This document shows, in pieces, positions 32,433 through 44,500 of a stretch of 64,000 nucleotides of DNA. Position numbers and translations under genes: made by a program. The notes below the pieces were generated by a model, which saw only the letters and a program-made list of their open reading frames with translations, ran no database searches and was not told the DNA's origin. Source of the DNA: Lentinula raphanica (lineage: Eukaryota; Basidiomycota; Agaricomycetes; Agaricales; Omphalotaceae); contig JANVFP010000023.1 in the NCBI GenBank assembly GCA_027919835.1, positions 62,001-126,000 on the forward strand, written 5' to 3'. Within the stretch, counting starts at the first letter, position 1. Each line of letters begins with the position of its first letter.

Positions 32433-35400
32433 CTGCCACGATCTCGGTCATCTCCCTCACCAAGGCCGGTATCAAGGCGAAGCGAAACCAGTCGAAAACA
32501 AGGATTGACTGGTCGCAAAGCTAGGCCGACATCTATCAACCTCAGTAACAACAATGGTGATAGGTCTATAGGATGGAGTACGAGCTACCACGCCGGATCG
32601 TCTAGGTGCGTGATTTGTCTCTTCTCAGAAAGAATGAGTTGTAACAGTCCTTGGGTCGAATGATACAGTTCGCAGTCTAGAGAAAGCACGGATGATGAAG
32701 ACACGGACATTGAAAGTCCTCCTATACATCGAGGTAGAAGGTTCTCGGCAACCCTGAAATCGGTTAGAAAGCGGTCGCGAATCTCTCAGCATCCCTCGAC
32801 TTCCGTTTCGCGACGCAGAAGAGATTATTCACAAGCAAATTCTTCCAGTGAGTCATCAGCACCTCACTCGGGAATGTTAAGTGCTCGAGCTCCCTTCACG
32901 CGTTCCCGATCTCCTGTGATCGTTAATTCCACCAGCATCGTTCATCGCATATCAACTCCTGTAGTAGCTTCTTTTCCTCGACATCGGTCGTCTCTTGCTG
33001 GTTACATCTATATGTTTCCCGCAGACTTTGAGATCAACATATCTATCCCTCTGACTGCTTATACCTGGAATATGAGCATTGATGCTCGAAGAGCAGGCGA
33101 AACACTTCTCCTCATTGGTTCACTGGTTTATGCTTCCTCAAGAATATGGGAAGATACCAATTTTGTCTCTTCAAAGTTCGATTCTCGGCAGTATAATTTA
33201 TGGATATTGACAGGTAGTGCTAATATTCTATTTATAGCGACCTCTTGCTAACGTTTTGCAGAACTCCACTTATTAGCAGGAGCGGCAGCTTTATACATCC
33301 TGTGGCTATCGAACTCCCTCTCATATTCAAGACCGAACAATAACCTATCTCCTCCTACCTCGTCTTCAAGACGTCCTCCCTCTCCCAAAATTCCCGAAAA
33401 TCGCGATGTCAATTCCAAACGAAATGCACCCCTTCTACTTCGTAAAAAAGCAGATTTCGGTTTTGTATGGATGTCTGTTCCCAGAAACTATCGAGAATCA
33501 TCTGACGATGGAATTCTCACTGGCCTCCTGTTTGGGCCCCTTGTCTCTTCTGCATTACTGTATTCATCGTTAACACTGCCTTCGTCGACTTCTCTACTTT
33601 CGTCTTGGAGAATAGAGGCCCCACGTCTACTCAACAACGCAAGAGGCAGTTATAGCGCCCTGGAGGCTCTGGTGCTGTCTCGTTATAATCTGGTTGATCT
33701 ATCAAACCTCTGTTCGACCATCCTGCTCTTTCATGTCTGTGCATCCTGGTGGTTCGAATATAGAATTGCGGGTGTTACATTGGAAACCGAAAGAAAATCA
33801 GTGCCTCGCAGTTCAGGAAAACGTCTCGGCTATTTTGGATTTTTTGCATTGGGTACAACCATTGGTATGCTTTGTATCAAGCTTGCGTTTCTGAAGTTTT
33901 CGTTGGGTATATGGCAACGTCAGTCTTCGTCGACCTGCGTTCGTGAATGGAGCTAATCAACTTTCTCACTTTCAGATTTAAGCTGGCTTGAACTTGTCGT
34001 CGCTTCTTTATTCTACCAATGCACCCTCTATGGCACTGTTCGTCTTGCACATCGAGGTTTCACTCTGGGAGAGCTCGGGATAGTTGGCTTCGGAGGAACA
34101 GCACTATTTATGGAATTTTTGAATGTCACTGCTGCACGGGTTTGTCCGTCGCCTGTGTAAATGAAGACGCAATCCTCACTTTGTTTTCTGCATAGATATG
34201 GCCTCTAACTACACCTTACATCAAGACCTATCGTCTTCCGACACCCCTGCTGGTTTTCCAAACTGCGTTAATCGCAGGCTCCTTTTTGACAGGTTTCGCG
34301 TTGTCTCCATTCCTCATCCTATCTCGACACATTGGCCAACGACCTGTTAGACGTATGCGTTATCCAGAACTGAAGCTCCGACAGCGGCGTTTGCTCGCAC
34401 TTGGCTTTTATGTAGGCAGTTTCGTCATGACTATGGGACTTATTGGGATGTGGACCTACTGGTGTTTAGGCAAGCGGAACCCGTGGCTATGGGTGATACT
34501 CTATATCCTAGAAGGTCGTAAACAATGGAGCCGGCCTGCTCTCTTAATTTATTGGGCTGTCTTGGGTTCCATAAGCGTCGCCGGTTGGAATCGACAACTG
34601 GCTAGATCCAGGAGGTTTCGTGCGCGGAACGCTGCTGGTGAAAATCTCATTGTCCCGGGTAGCGGAGGAGCATACGATAACAGCATGCCTGCTCCTCAGA
34701 GCTCAGGAAACAGCAGCGATACGCAAAACGGAGGTACAGGTTCCGGTGGATCTGCTAGTGCCTTGGGGTTAACTTTTCCTAATCTACCGAATCTACCACA
34801 CTTATCCAACGGTGTCGCGACGGATCTCCTCGACGCCGCTGACAAGCACGTTCCGACACTGAGGCTGAATGCTAGAAGAAAGTTCTTCCATGCTCTGACC
34901 GTCGTCATGTTTATCCCAGGAATAGCTTTCGATGTGAGTCCTCCCCATTGCTATACGGGATCAGTTACTGATAACAGCTCTCTTCAGCCCGCGTTCACTC
35001 ATCTATCTTTCAGCGTCGCATTTGCACTTTTCACGTTTGCCGAATATGTTCGGTACTTCGCTATATACCCTTTTGGCGCATCCATACATTTGTTCATGAA
35101 TGAATTTCTGGATCAGAAGGATGGTGGAACTGCCATCTTGAGTCATTTCTACTTGCTCACCGGTTGTGCGGGCAGTCTCTGGCTTGAGGGGTAAGCATTC
35201 GTTTGCCCTTATGTGATCGTCGATCCTGATTTGCCTTTCCACAGGTCATCACCGCTCATACTATTTACTGGACTTCTAGTGCTTGGTGTTGGCGATGCTT
35301 TGGCAAGTCCTGGTCAAATGTAAACACCAACTTGCGCTCATCTTTGTTTCTACCAGGCTTCGGTTATTGGAAAGCGTGTCGGTATACATCGATGGTCGCC

Positions 35401-35676
35401 TACGACTAACAAGACCTTGGAAGGGAGTTTTGCATTCACCCTTTCCGTAGTACTCAGCGCCTGGCTTCTGCGCCTTTTTGGCCTCACAGAGCAATTTTCG
35501 GTAAGCTGAAACTCCTCCCCTGTGCTTGGATTTTTTGACCAAACCACTTGAAGACTCTTCGCTATGCAACGGTGATCGGCATGGCATCGCTCTTGGAGGC
35601 TCTTTCTGATCAGAACGATAATGTGACTTTACCGCTGTTCTCGTTCAGCTTGTTAGTTCTCGTTGGGACAAGCTAA
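32433..35676 (+). CDS. sec59: Dolichol kinase
   Basis: Makes dolichyl phosphate, the lipid carrier for N-glycosylation and GPI anchors, in the ER membrane. A Ser/Arg-rich N-terminal region precedes many hydrophobic segments. The family core is LLVLGVGDALASVIGKRVG, then HRWSPTTNKTLEGSFAF (CTP-binding loop of the CDP-alcohol kinase fold), ending LLVLVGTS at 35676. No ATG occurs in the open frame of the first exon. The coordinate given is the CTG at 32433-32435 (Leu-Pro-Arg-Ser-Arg), which would be a near-cognate start. The first in-frame ATG is at 32874, past an intron that keeps the frame. An unseen 5' exon is the alternative. The C-terminal catalytic part is intact. Confidence 0.88.
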
Positions 35677-36952
35677 GTGCTACGAATGCAACTGCATAAT
35701 CAAACCATTTGGATTCTACTACAATATTAGATCGACAGAGCCAGATTTCATTTACAAGGATGTTTGGATATAATTATTATTGGACCTAATGTGATTCTTC
35801 CTCCTATCAAGTCAGGGATACCTAGTAAGATGGAAGGTTCACTGGTCTCGTTGACATCCGTCGTAGCAGTGCTTTAAAGTTTATAGGTTATCATCAACTA
35901 CGAGGTTTTTGAACGCTCATTTGCCAAGTCTCTCCGTAACGTCCATCCGCCTCTCTCAATGTGGGCGATGTTGCTTGGTATGATTTCATCAATCAAAGCA
36001 GGCCACTGAAGCTCATTCTGCTATTTTCTAGTTGCTTGATTCGTCAGACACAGCTCGTCGAATCAAAGGCAAGTATAAAATATAAACTCTGTTTCGATCG
36101 TCACACGATTCTTCCTCAGCATCAGGACTAGCAAGAGATCGAGAATTTCATCGTCACGAAAAGACGAGGAACACTCAGATCAAGAAAGATTGTACACGGT
36201 AGGTATGAGGCCCGTCGACGGTCGGGTCATAGGCTGTCATAGGAGCTACCAGGAATTCATTCATGACAAGGCTGATGTTTTATATTCAACTCTGAGTTGC
36301 GTTGGAATTGTGGCAAAGCCTGAGGGGGCCTGCTTTGCAACGAATATCTCCATATCTTGCGTTGCTTGATTTTGAATGAAGAGACGATTACAATCAAGGC
36401 GGCAATTGACGGAAATCGAAATGTGTCTTTGACGGTTAAGGCTGGGGCAATAGCTGGCAATGTGACGTGGGCGATCATTAGGGCAGTGTAGGCTCAGCTA
36501 AATTATCGCATGCTGCCGCATAGCGTTTTTCTTCCCTACTTTCAAGTTCTAACGTTCAACTAACGCTGGTCCGGTATGTTATCGTTCAACTGTTATTCTA
36601 ACTCGTTGTCTCATGATCCTTTCAGTATCCTTGCATTTCTCGCGATAGATAATTCTTGCTGGCAAAATTACTCTATCCCATGTATGTCTTCCCTAGACTC
36701 ATCCCGGTCAAACGCTGTTGTTGAAATTTTAGAAAAGTCTTCTCATTCTTCAACTATCTTGCGTGTCAGCTATCATACTCGATTTTTTCCATCTGGCCCT
36801 GCTTGTGTCTCCTTTGGTCGCGTACACCGGTAGTCCCCAAATTCTGCTCTCTATCGCATCCGAGAGCACATCGTACTCAGTTGATTTTGCCCCGTCTCAC
36901 CCTCACCCTCGTCTCAGCGCTATTACACTCTTGTCCCTGCCCTTCCTCAGCA
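35677..36952. other. Long intergenic region
   Basis: About 1.28 kb between dolichol kinase and the secreted ORF. TATA-like AT stretches occur near 36070-36082. No gene, repeat or RNA feature can be supported. Confidence 0.4.
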
Positions 36953-38470
36953 ATGACCTGTCCAATGTTGTCTCAATCTCTCCTTCGTCGGATGTTTACA
37001 CTATCGGCCATGGTTTATCTCTGTTCTGTTCTCGCCGTTGCCCTCCCGTTTCCCTACCCTGCGCGTCCTGTCCCGACCTGGACCCCGGGTATAAATGTCC
37101 GTCATGGCCTTTTCAGAATCGCGTACCGCGATTATGACCACGGAAAGTGGAGAAAAGTGCAAAAGGTGGACGATGACATATCGAAAACGTCCATGATGCT
37201 TTGCACAGTTTCGCGTTGCTTTGGGTACAAGGATGGGGATGTCCAAACAGTCCGGGAGCCGGAGAAAGTGCCATACAACACAGACATGTACTACGCGATG
37301 AAAGCTGTCATCAGAATGGACATATTCGTCCAGAACGAAGAATACCTCTTTCAAGCCTTTTCGAGTGTCGCAAAGCTACAGACTGCGCTCAAACAGAAAG
37401 GCCTCGAGATGGAGATCTTGGACCCGGATTCGTTCATTCGTGCCATGATGCGACTTATGCTGGTGATCGATTCATTGATCCGGGAAGGCACCTATGACGA
37501 ACAGAAGAGCATTGAGGAGAACTGGAAGCCCAAAGTGACTCTAATCACCGGAAAGGCATGGTCGTTCATGGCTTTTGGATACCACCAAACCAAAGACAAA
37601 AATGGGTCCAATTTGAAAAAACCACGATGGCAAGGGTTCATAGGTCGCGGGGACATCAAAATTCGCACGGAACCAACTCACATCTGTTACTCGCTTTTCG
37701 ACGGTTGCTTTGGTTTTGACTCCGAAAAACCGCCCGAGCAAGTTGTCCCGATCCGTCCTCATTATCAGAACCCGTATGCCGAGTCTTATTTTGGCAACGA
37801 GGCAATGGCAGCTGCCAAACATCCCAGTTTGACTATTCGACTCAATGAGACGTCGCCATTTTTAAGTGGCATCTGGCAAAGGAAAAACTTGGAAGATGAA
37901 GAGTTGGTCAAACTGAAGACGAATTTGGGGAACATCACAAAACTGGAAGAGGTTACTGGCATCGAGATCAAGAACGCTCCATCATACGTCCGTGCTCAGC
38001 TGCAGTATCTCGCCTCACCGACTCTGCAGATGCTCCAGTATCTTGACCCCAAGAAGCCTGGGCCAGTGGAGTTACCGCGTCCCGACCAACATCTCGAAGT
38101 CCTTATCAAAAACCCAGCTCTTCGCAATCTTCTGGCGGCCAGCAACGAGAAGGGCAAATTGAAGAGACCTGCAGACTCGGAAACTCCTGAACCCAGACCC
38201 GCCAAGAAAGTTGCCGGAGTCGCTGCGACGCCCTCGACTTCCACATCGTTTCCTTCGCCCCACGATGACTCAGAGGACATGCTCCACGACGTCCCGACCA
38301 AGGACAAACGTCTCACTGCAGCTCGTATTGAAGACCACGGTACCAGCAATCCTCCAGCTGCCAGCACTCAGAATGTCGAACCGAAACCTATGGGGCAGAC
38401 TCCTAGCACCGAATCCTCCGTCCCTGCTTTGCCCGTGGGTCCGTATTTCGGTGTCGTTCTGAATGCTTGA
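36953..38470 (+). CDS. Single-exon secreted protein of unknown family
   Basis: An uninterrupted frame of about 505 codons with a signal peptide (MFTLSAMVYLCSVLAVALP) after a short N-terminal lead. The body has mixed charged and aromatic blocks (YDHGKWRKVQKVDDD, then DMYYAMKAVIRMDIFVQNEE). Near residues 200-270 are ENWKPKVTLITGKAWSFMAF and the Cys-containing HICYSLFDGCFGFDSEK. The last 100 residues are Pro/Ser/Thr-rich and likely disordered. No catalytic motif is recognised. It lacks introns where nearly all neighbours have many, which may point to retroposition or recent arrival. The frame is also open upstream without an ATG, so the start could be at 36953, 36965 or 36992. Confidence 0.65.
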   Translation: MTCPMLSQSLLRRMFTLSAMVYLCSVLAVALPFPYPARPVPTWTPGINVRHGLFRIAYRDYDHGKWRKVQKVDDDISKTSMMLCTVSRCFGYKDGDVQTVREPEKVPYNTDMYYAMKAVIRMDIFVQNEEYLFQAFSSVAKLQTALKQKGLEMEILDPDSFIRAMMRLMLVIDSLIREGTYDEQKSIEENWKPKVTLITGKAWSFMAFGYHQTKDKNGSNLKKPRWQGFIGRGDIKIRTEPTHICYSLFDGCFGFDSEKPPEQVVPIRPHYQNPYAESYFGNEAMAAAKHPSLTIRLNETSPFLSGIWQRKNLEDEELVKLKTNLGNITKLEEVTGIEIKNAPSYVRAQLQYLASPTLQMLQYLDPKKPGPVELPRPDQHLEVLIKNPALRNLLAASNEKGKLKRPADSETPEPRPAKKVAGVAATPSTSTSFPSPHDDSEDMLHDVPTKDKRLTAARIEDHGTSNPPAASTQNVEPKPMGQTPSTESSVPALPVGPYFGVVLNA

Positions 38471-39293
38471 GGTGAGTTCATCGTTAGGTACTACCTCGAG
38501 TCTATTGTACTTCACTAACGTCATTGATATCTGCAGTATGGGGCTGAGGAAAGTTGAGGACCCACACCTTCAGGTTCACGAGTGCAATAGTTAGTAACGT
38601 TAGCAAGGTGAGCAGTGGAGTTACCGATTCTCATGTGTTGAGTCACTCACCGGTGGTAGGTATCACTGCTTGTTCTAGTCCCATCTACGATCACCAATAG
38701 TTTGCGAGTCTATATTTCATCGGACTCTGTTTCTCTGTATTCATCGCTGTACCCACCATAGACCTTGCCACCTCTGTCAGTTCCTGTACTTTTAATTTGC
38801 TAGTAGAACAGCTGTTGTCCCGCTATTCAAACATATTTTCAATCATCCTACTCTTGCATGTCTGTGCATCCTCGTTGGTTCGACTGTAGGATTGCGGGTG
38901 TTATGTACGTTCATTGGAAACTGTTGGGAACTCAACAGAAATCTGTGCCATCTCGCAGCGAGGAAAACCTCTTGCCAGGTGATATCATGATGCTTTGCAT
39001 TACGCTCGCACTGTGTGAGCGCTTTCCATCTTGTACATCATCTAAGTGAGCTCGGAATATTGGTTTCGTGGACCATGGATAATTAGGATGATGAGATGAA
39101 CTTGAAGATTCAAGAACAGTAACTCAACAAGTATCAAGATCGGCCGCCGGCATCTCGCGGCTTGGCTTGCAGCACGTGGAAATCTATTTCTTTAGGCCCG
39201 AGTCATCTTCCAAATTTTCATCCTTTCAAAAAACTACTGCAACACGATCTTCTTGGTTCTCTACATCACAGTCTTTCTCCCTACTATCTGAAA
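38471..39293. other. Intergenic region with a duplicated dolichol kinase fragment
   Basis: About 820 bp between the secreted ORF and homocitrate synthase. Its middle is the broken dolichol kinase copy (listed separately), and the end near 39190-39290 is a pyrimidine-rich leader for homocitrate synthase. Confidence 0.5.
38800..39015 (+). pseudogene. Decayed duplicate of a dolichol kinase (sec59) segment
   Basis: The stretch is similar base by base to about 33675-33890 of the intact sec59 gene in this window. Shared runs include CATGTCTGTGCATCCT and ATTGCGGGTGTTA, then TCTCGCAG/CTCGCAG followed by ATGCTTTGTAT/CATTAC-type sequence. Substitutions, a 15-20 bp insertion and frame breaks have destroyed the coding frame. 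Only a fragment is present, without the catalytic C-terminus, so it cannot be functional. The copy lies about 5 kb downstream in the same orientation. Confidence 0.75.
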
Positions 39294-41105
39294 ATGTGCC
39301 ATCACGCTGCCCAAGACTCTCAGCCCCAAGATGTTTCGCAGATGGTCGAAGTTCCCCTAACGAACGGTACTACCAACGGACAAGTCAATGGCAAACGAAG
39401 TCCATCTCGTAACCCCCATCTTACAAACTTCATCGAAAGTCAACGCCGGAACCCATATGCTCCTAGAGCTTCTGACTTCTTGTCAAACATTTCCAACTTT
39501 AATATCATTGAAAGTACGCTTCGAGGTATGCAAGCAATATTTAATTAGATCAGGAATGTCCGTGCTCATTGCGATTGTAGAGGGAGAGCAGTTCGCTAAC
39601 GCTTTCTTCGATACCAAGACCAAAATTGCGATTGCGAAGGCACTGGATGCCTTTGGTGTGGAATACATCGAGCTAACATCACCAGCAGCTTCAGAGCAAT
39701 CGCGAGCGGACTGCGAGGCAATCTGCAAGCTCGGTTTGAAGGCTAAAATTCTGACCCACATTCGGTGCCATATGGATGATGCTCGGATTGCTGTCGAGAC
39801 TGGTATGTGGCTTAGATATGGGTTAAGTAAGAATTTGTCTTTCCTGACGCAGACGCAAACAGGTGTCGACGGTGTCGACGTCGTCATTGGCACGTCTTCA
39901 TTCTTGCGTGAATTCTCGCATGGCAAGGACATGGCATACATCACCAAGACCGCGATCGAAGTCATCAACTACGTGAAAAGCAAGGGAATTGAAGTTCGAT
40001 TCTCCTCAGAAGATTCCTTCCGTTCAGATCTCGTCGATCTCTTGTCAATCTACCAGACCGTCGACAAGATTGGAGTTAACCGAGTCGGAATTGCTGATAC
40101 GGTTGGATGTGCGAACCCCAGACAGGTTTACGATCTTGTCAGGACATTGCGTGGTGTCGTTCATTGTGACATTGAGATTCATTTGCATAATGATACTGGA
40201 ATGGGTATGTGCTTAATATGTTTCGACGTTACTTTTGGCTTGATGGATGTTTCTTAATTAGCAATCGCAAATGCGTACACGGCTCTTGAAGCAGGAGCGA
40301 CACACATCGATACTTGTGAGTGACTTGGCGGTGTATACGAACGTCGATTGATTCGTTCCTTAGCCGTTCTCGGTATTGGTGAACGAGTCGGCATCACTCC
40401 CCTTGGAGGTCTCGTTGCCTGTCTGTACGCTGCCAATCCAGAATACGTCAAGAGCAAGTACAACCTGCCCATGCTCCGTGAAATCGAAAACTTGGTCGCC
40501 GAAGCTGTAGAAGTCAATGTTCCTTTCATGAACCCTATCACGTTTGTCATCATCCCTCTGCCTCGCCGAACCTGTTACTGATACTTGCCGATTGCAGTGG
40601 TTACTGTGCATTCACCCACAAGGCTGGGATCCACGCGAAAGCAATCCTGAACAACCCCAGCACCTACGAAATTCTCAAGCCTGAAGATTTTGGACTCACA
40701 AGATACGTCTCGATTGGGTATGTTCGATCGTTCGCTTCAACACATGGACTTCCTTAATATCTTGCGTAGCCACCGTCTTACTGGATGGAATGCTGTCAAG
40801 TCTCGTGTGGAGCAACTCGGTCTGAAGCTCACCGACGATGAGGTACGTATCTTGTTTTATTTCCACTCCACTCTAAAAGCTGTCTTCTAATGGTATCAAA
40901 TGTATTCTAGATCAAAGATGCTACAGCCAAAATCAAGGAACTTGCTGATGTCCGAACACAGTCCATGGACGATGTTGATTCTCTCCTTCGTGTGTATCAC
41001 TCTGGTATCCAGTCTGGTGAACTTGCTGTCGGTCAGAAGGAGGCGTTGGACCGTCTTCTTCTTAAGCATAGGTCTCAGAGCCAGGACAGAACAGAGACTG
41101 CATGA
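39294..41105 (+). CDS. lys20: Homocitrate synthase
   Basis: The first step of the alpha-aminoadipate lysine pathway: acetyl-CoA plus 2-oxoglutarate gives homocitrate. After a short Asn/Gly-rich lead it reads [20 protein letters not shown] (substrate-binding Arg), then [39 protein letters not shown] and [16 protein letters not shown] follow, then [20 protein letters not shown] and the metal-binding [27 protein letters not shown] and [16 protein letters not shown] complete the TIM barrel and linker, and it ends [10 protein letters not shown]. About seven introns, all joined in phase. It is the usual fungal cytosolic/nuclear/mitochondrial form. No feedback-insensitive change can be judged. Confidence 0.94.
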
Positions 41106-41568
41106 AAAGTATCGGTAGTGGATTACTTATTACTGGGTGGGTCGATCTATTGCGGACAAGTGACAGAGTGCGCCGCACTTTGTATGGAAGAAGGAGATTG
41201 GTGTTGTGTATAAAAACGGCGACTGAACAGATGTGTTTCGCCATATTCCTGGACTGTATAATTGAATGATGTGTTAATATTGCTTGAATCGAAAGTGAAT
41301 TACTGAGAATCACATTTCACAGTTGCTGCTGTTTCTACTATCTGAGCTGTGAGCTGTTAGCTGTTAGGCATCAGATAGCTGTTGTTGATAATCGAGGTCC
41401 AGGAACGCCCAAGGTGACGTCGACGTCGAGGCCAGGGGCGAGGCTTGGGCCGTGTTTTTTTGGCTGAGAGCGTCTAAGAAGGATAATCACGAGCGCTGAC
41501 GTTTTTGAATTTGGTAAACTCTGACGGTCACTTGTGGAGCTCCCTTCAAAGTTCAATGGTTGACTGTT
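41106..41568. other. Intergenic region upstream of hybrid histidine kinase
   Basis: About 460 bp, with repeated GCTGTTAG/GAGCTGT motifs at 41338-41390. Presumably a promoter. No gene. Confidence 0.45.
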
Positions 41569-44500
41569 ATGCAATATCCTTCCCATTTTTTAAACGGTTC
41601 ATCATCCCAGAAGGCCACTCAGATCTCTTCATCTGATGCTGCTTCATCTTCGTCTACGCTGCCGATGTTGCCAACAAAACGCTCCAGAAAGTCTTCGAGG
41701 CCAGCTACCGCTCCTGCAAAGGAAGACGTAGTTCTTCTGCCTTCTCTTCACCCATCTACCCAGAAGCATCAGCTCAATACTTTGTACGCGAATCTTCAGG
41801 CTCTTCACGAAGACGATTCTTTCTCGGACCACACAAGTTCACGCCCAGGATCAGAACCTCCGACGCCATCTGAATTTGCCAACAGTAACAGCAATGGCAA
41901 TCTTGCTTCTTCTTCTTCTTCCACATCCATGCAAACCTTCGGCTCTAGTACGAACTTGACGCAGGACTCTCAATCCACGGTCAAGACTAGTAACAGTCAT
42001 CCGGAGCACTCGTTGTCTTCTCTACAGCAATCTGCGGCTATGCATAGAACTTTGACGAGCTCCTACGACTGGGCTGTGTTCATTTCGGCCTATTCAGCTG
42101 GTAGATGGGATCCCCACCGAACTCCAAATCCTCCGAACAGTGTCCTTCATAAATTCAGTCCTTCGATGCGTAATCTAGGAGGCACTTTGCCGGATATGAA
42201 CCTTGGCCATAAGCCACAGACTCACGGAGGTAACGAGTTGGAACAGGATCGTACGCCCACCGCGCATACACCCTCCGTAACTTCATCGGACGAAGTATAT
42301 CCATCATCAAAACGGTCGCGCGAACTGAACGGCTCGAATACACTACATCAACCAGGCCCGGATGCAACCACTCAACTCCATCATTCTAGGCCGTCCATTC
42401 ATTCATCCTCTAGTACCTCGAGGTCGTCTCATCCAACATCCGCGTTTCTGGGGCAGAGTCTCAGCAAGAGTTTGAGTGACGGTGTCTCCGGGGAGCAACC
42501 AGAGAATCCGCCGCAGAAAGCTAAAGCGGGACTGTTTCTCAATCTCCCACATCTTTTATCTATGAATTCAAGCTCTAGTTTGTCACCTGGACTCGAGCCT
42601 TCCCCCGTTTCGCCATCACCGTATAATGTGGCGCTACAAAGTAACGCGTTACACTCTAATACGTACCATTTACCCACAGACGTCGACTATCAGAGTAAAC
42701 ACAGGCGAGTCTCTTCCTATTCTTTCAAAGGTTCATGCGCTGATTTCTGTTTACAGCAAGGTACATCCGATATCGTCAGTTACAGACTCGCATCATCTCG
42801 CAGGTCTCTCCACACCTCCTCTTTCCAAAATCTCTACATCCTCTCGCGCTCCCATCTCAGGTTATCCTTCAGTCGTTCCTGCTTCTGCAACCGCTGCTCA
42901 TTTCACTCCCTTACAATTACCCGGTCCATTACACTCTGGCTCTTTGCATGCATCCTCATCTCGTCCTCATGATTTCCCCAATGCTCCCACTCTCAACGCG
43001 GCAACCCTTCGTTTAGCCGGAACGCATGTAAACATATCCCCGCTAGCTTTGCCAAGTCCCGAGCATGAGTTGACGGACCCGATGAGAACGGCAGGAGCAT
43101 TGGGGAGGAATGTCATGGTCACAGTGCCAGGTACGGTGCCCGAACATGATATAAATTTTGCGCTCGGTTCAGGCGAGGACGAAAATCCATTAGATCGTGT
43201 GAACGTCGAAGGCGATACTTGTGGGACGAATGGTGCGGGGTCTCTATCCAGAATGCATTCTCGAAACTCTAGCATGGATATGAAGAAACTGGCAGAGATT
43301 GGGGAAGGAAACAGATGTCTGGAAGGTTCAGATTCAACAAACAGCCTTGTGACCACACCCGGTGGGACCACCAGACGCATAAGAATATCGCAGGAGCTGA
43401 AGAAATTCTGGAAGGGCACACGAGATGTGGACGGACCATCGGGAACCTATGACCAGGTTGACGATTATCTCTCTGCAAGCGATTCATACACCAACGGTTC
43501 ACCCATCCCGAAATCCAAAACGAAATCTGTCAAGTTACAGTCACCAGGGCTCAATAATAGTACAGGTCATGATGACTATTTCACTCGTGGGAGAGAGTTC
43601 TCATCTATCTCGTCGCATGAGAGCGGTCGGCGTACTCCCGCGATTAATGTCCCTCCCTCGGCCGACGCCTCTTCGTCAAGCCAAAGCACTCTAGTGGATT
43701 CATCGGACGACCTCTCAGATACACTCCATGGAGTCACATTCTCTGACCACGGACGATCTTCCTCCTCTCCACAACTAAGCTCGAGCACCTCACCATCTCA
43801 ATCCGCATCCAGTGATTCCAATCCCGCACCACATTCCATATCTATCCCTGCCCCGTCACTCTCTTCGCTTTCCCTTCCCTATCCATATGATCGCGCACAG
43901 ATGGTAACCCACTCGACGGGCGCAATGTCTGTCCCTGTGCCAGCCACGCCTAATGCACCGTCGTCTATCTTCGACTCGAATCCGTCAGAGACCGATGCCG
44001 GCGATAGTCCCCCTGCCCGAAGGATGGCTCTTGTGCGGCAAAGCAGTGCTCCTCTTCCCGTTGGCAGTGGGAGTAACTCTATGCTCAGAGGTCATATGGC
44101 GGTCGGAATGCCCATGCCTCCCCGAACACTGCCGTCTCTGGGTGAATCCGAGAAGAGCGATATGATGTCAGGGGTTGAGGATACGCTTCGTCTCCCTGAA
44201 TCAACTTCCGAGGCAACTCATCATAGTCAGTCAGTCCCTTTAGAGAAGATTAAAAGCAACAATGCTGCTGGGCCGCATGGAACCCTTTCCGCGAGTGCTT
44301 CCATTGAGTCACTTTTCAATGCAGGACAAAGCTCTTCGGTGCGAGCCGCGAAGGAGGAACAGATGTTTCGAGAACTGGGCTATCTATCTGCACCAAACCC
44401 GCCTGATGAGATGGAAAGACGACGGGCATTGTATAAGTCAGTTTGACTTTTCTGTCATTGTGCATTGAGCTCATAATCTAACATCTATGGCTCTTTCTAG

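Noticed and set aside
42710..42972. Continuation of the first large kinase exon in its own frame past 42705
   Set aside because: The frame after 42705 is unlike the Ser/Pro/Asn-rich body and leads to a stop, whereas the GC-AG splice joins two long compatible frames in phase.
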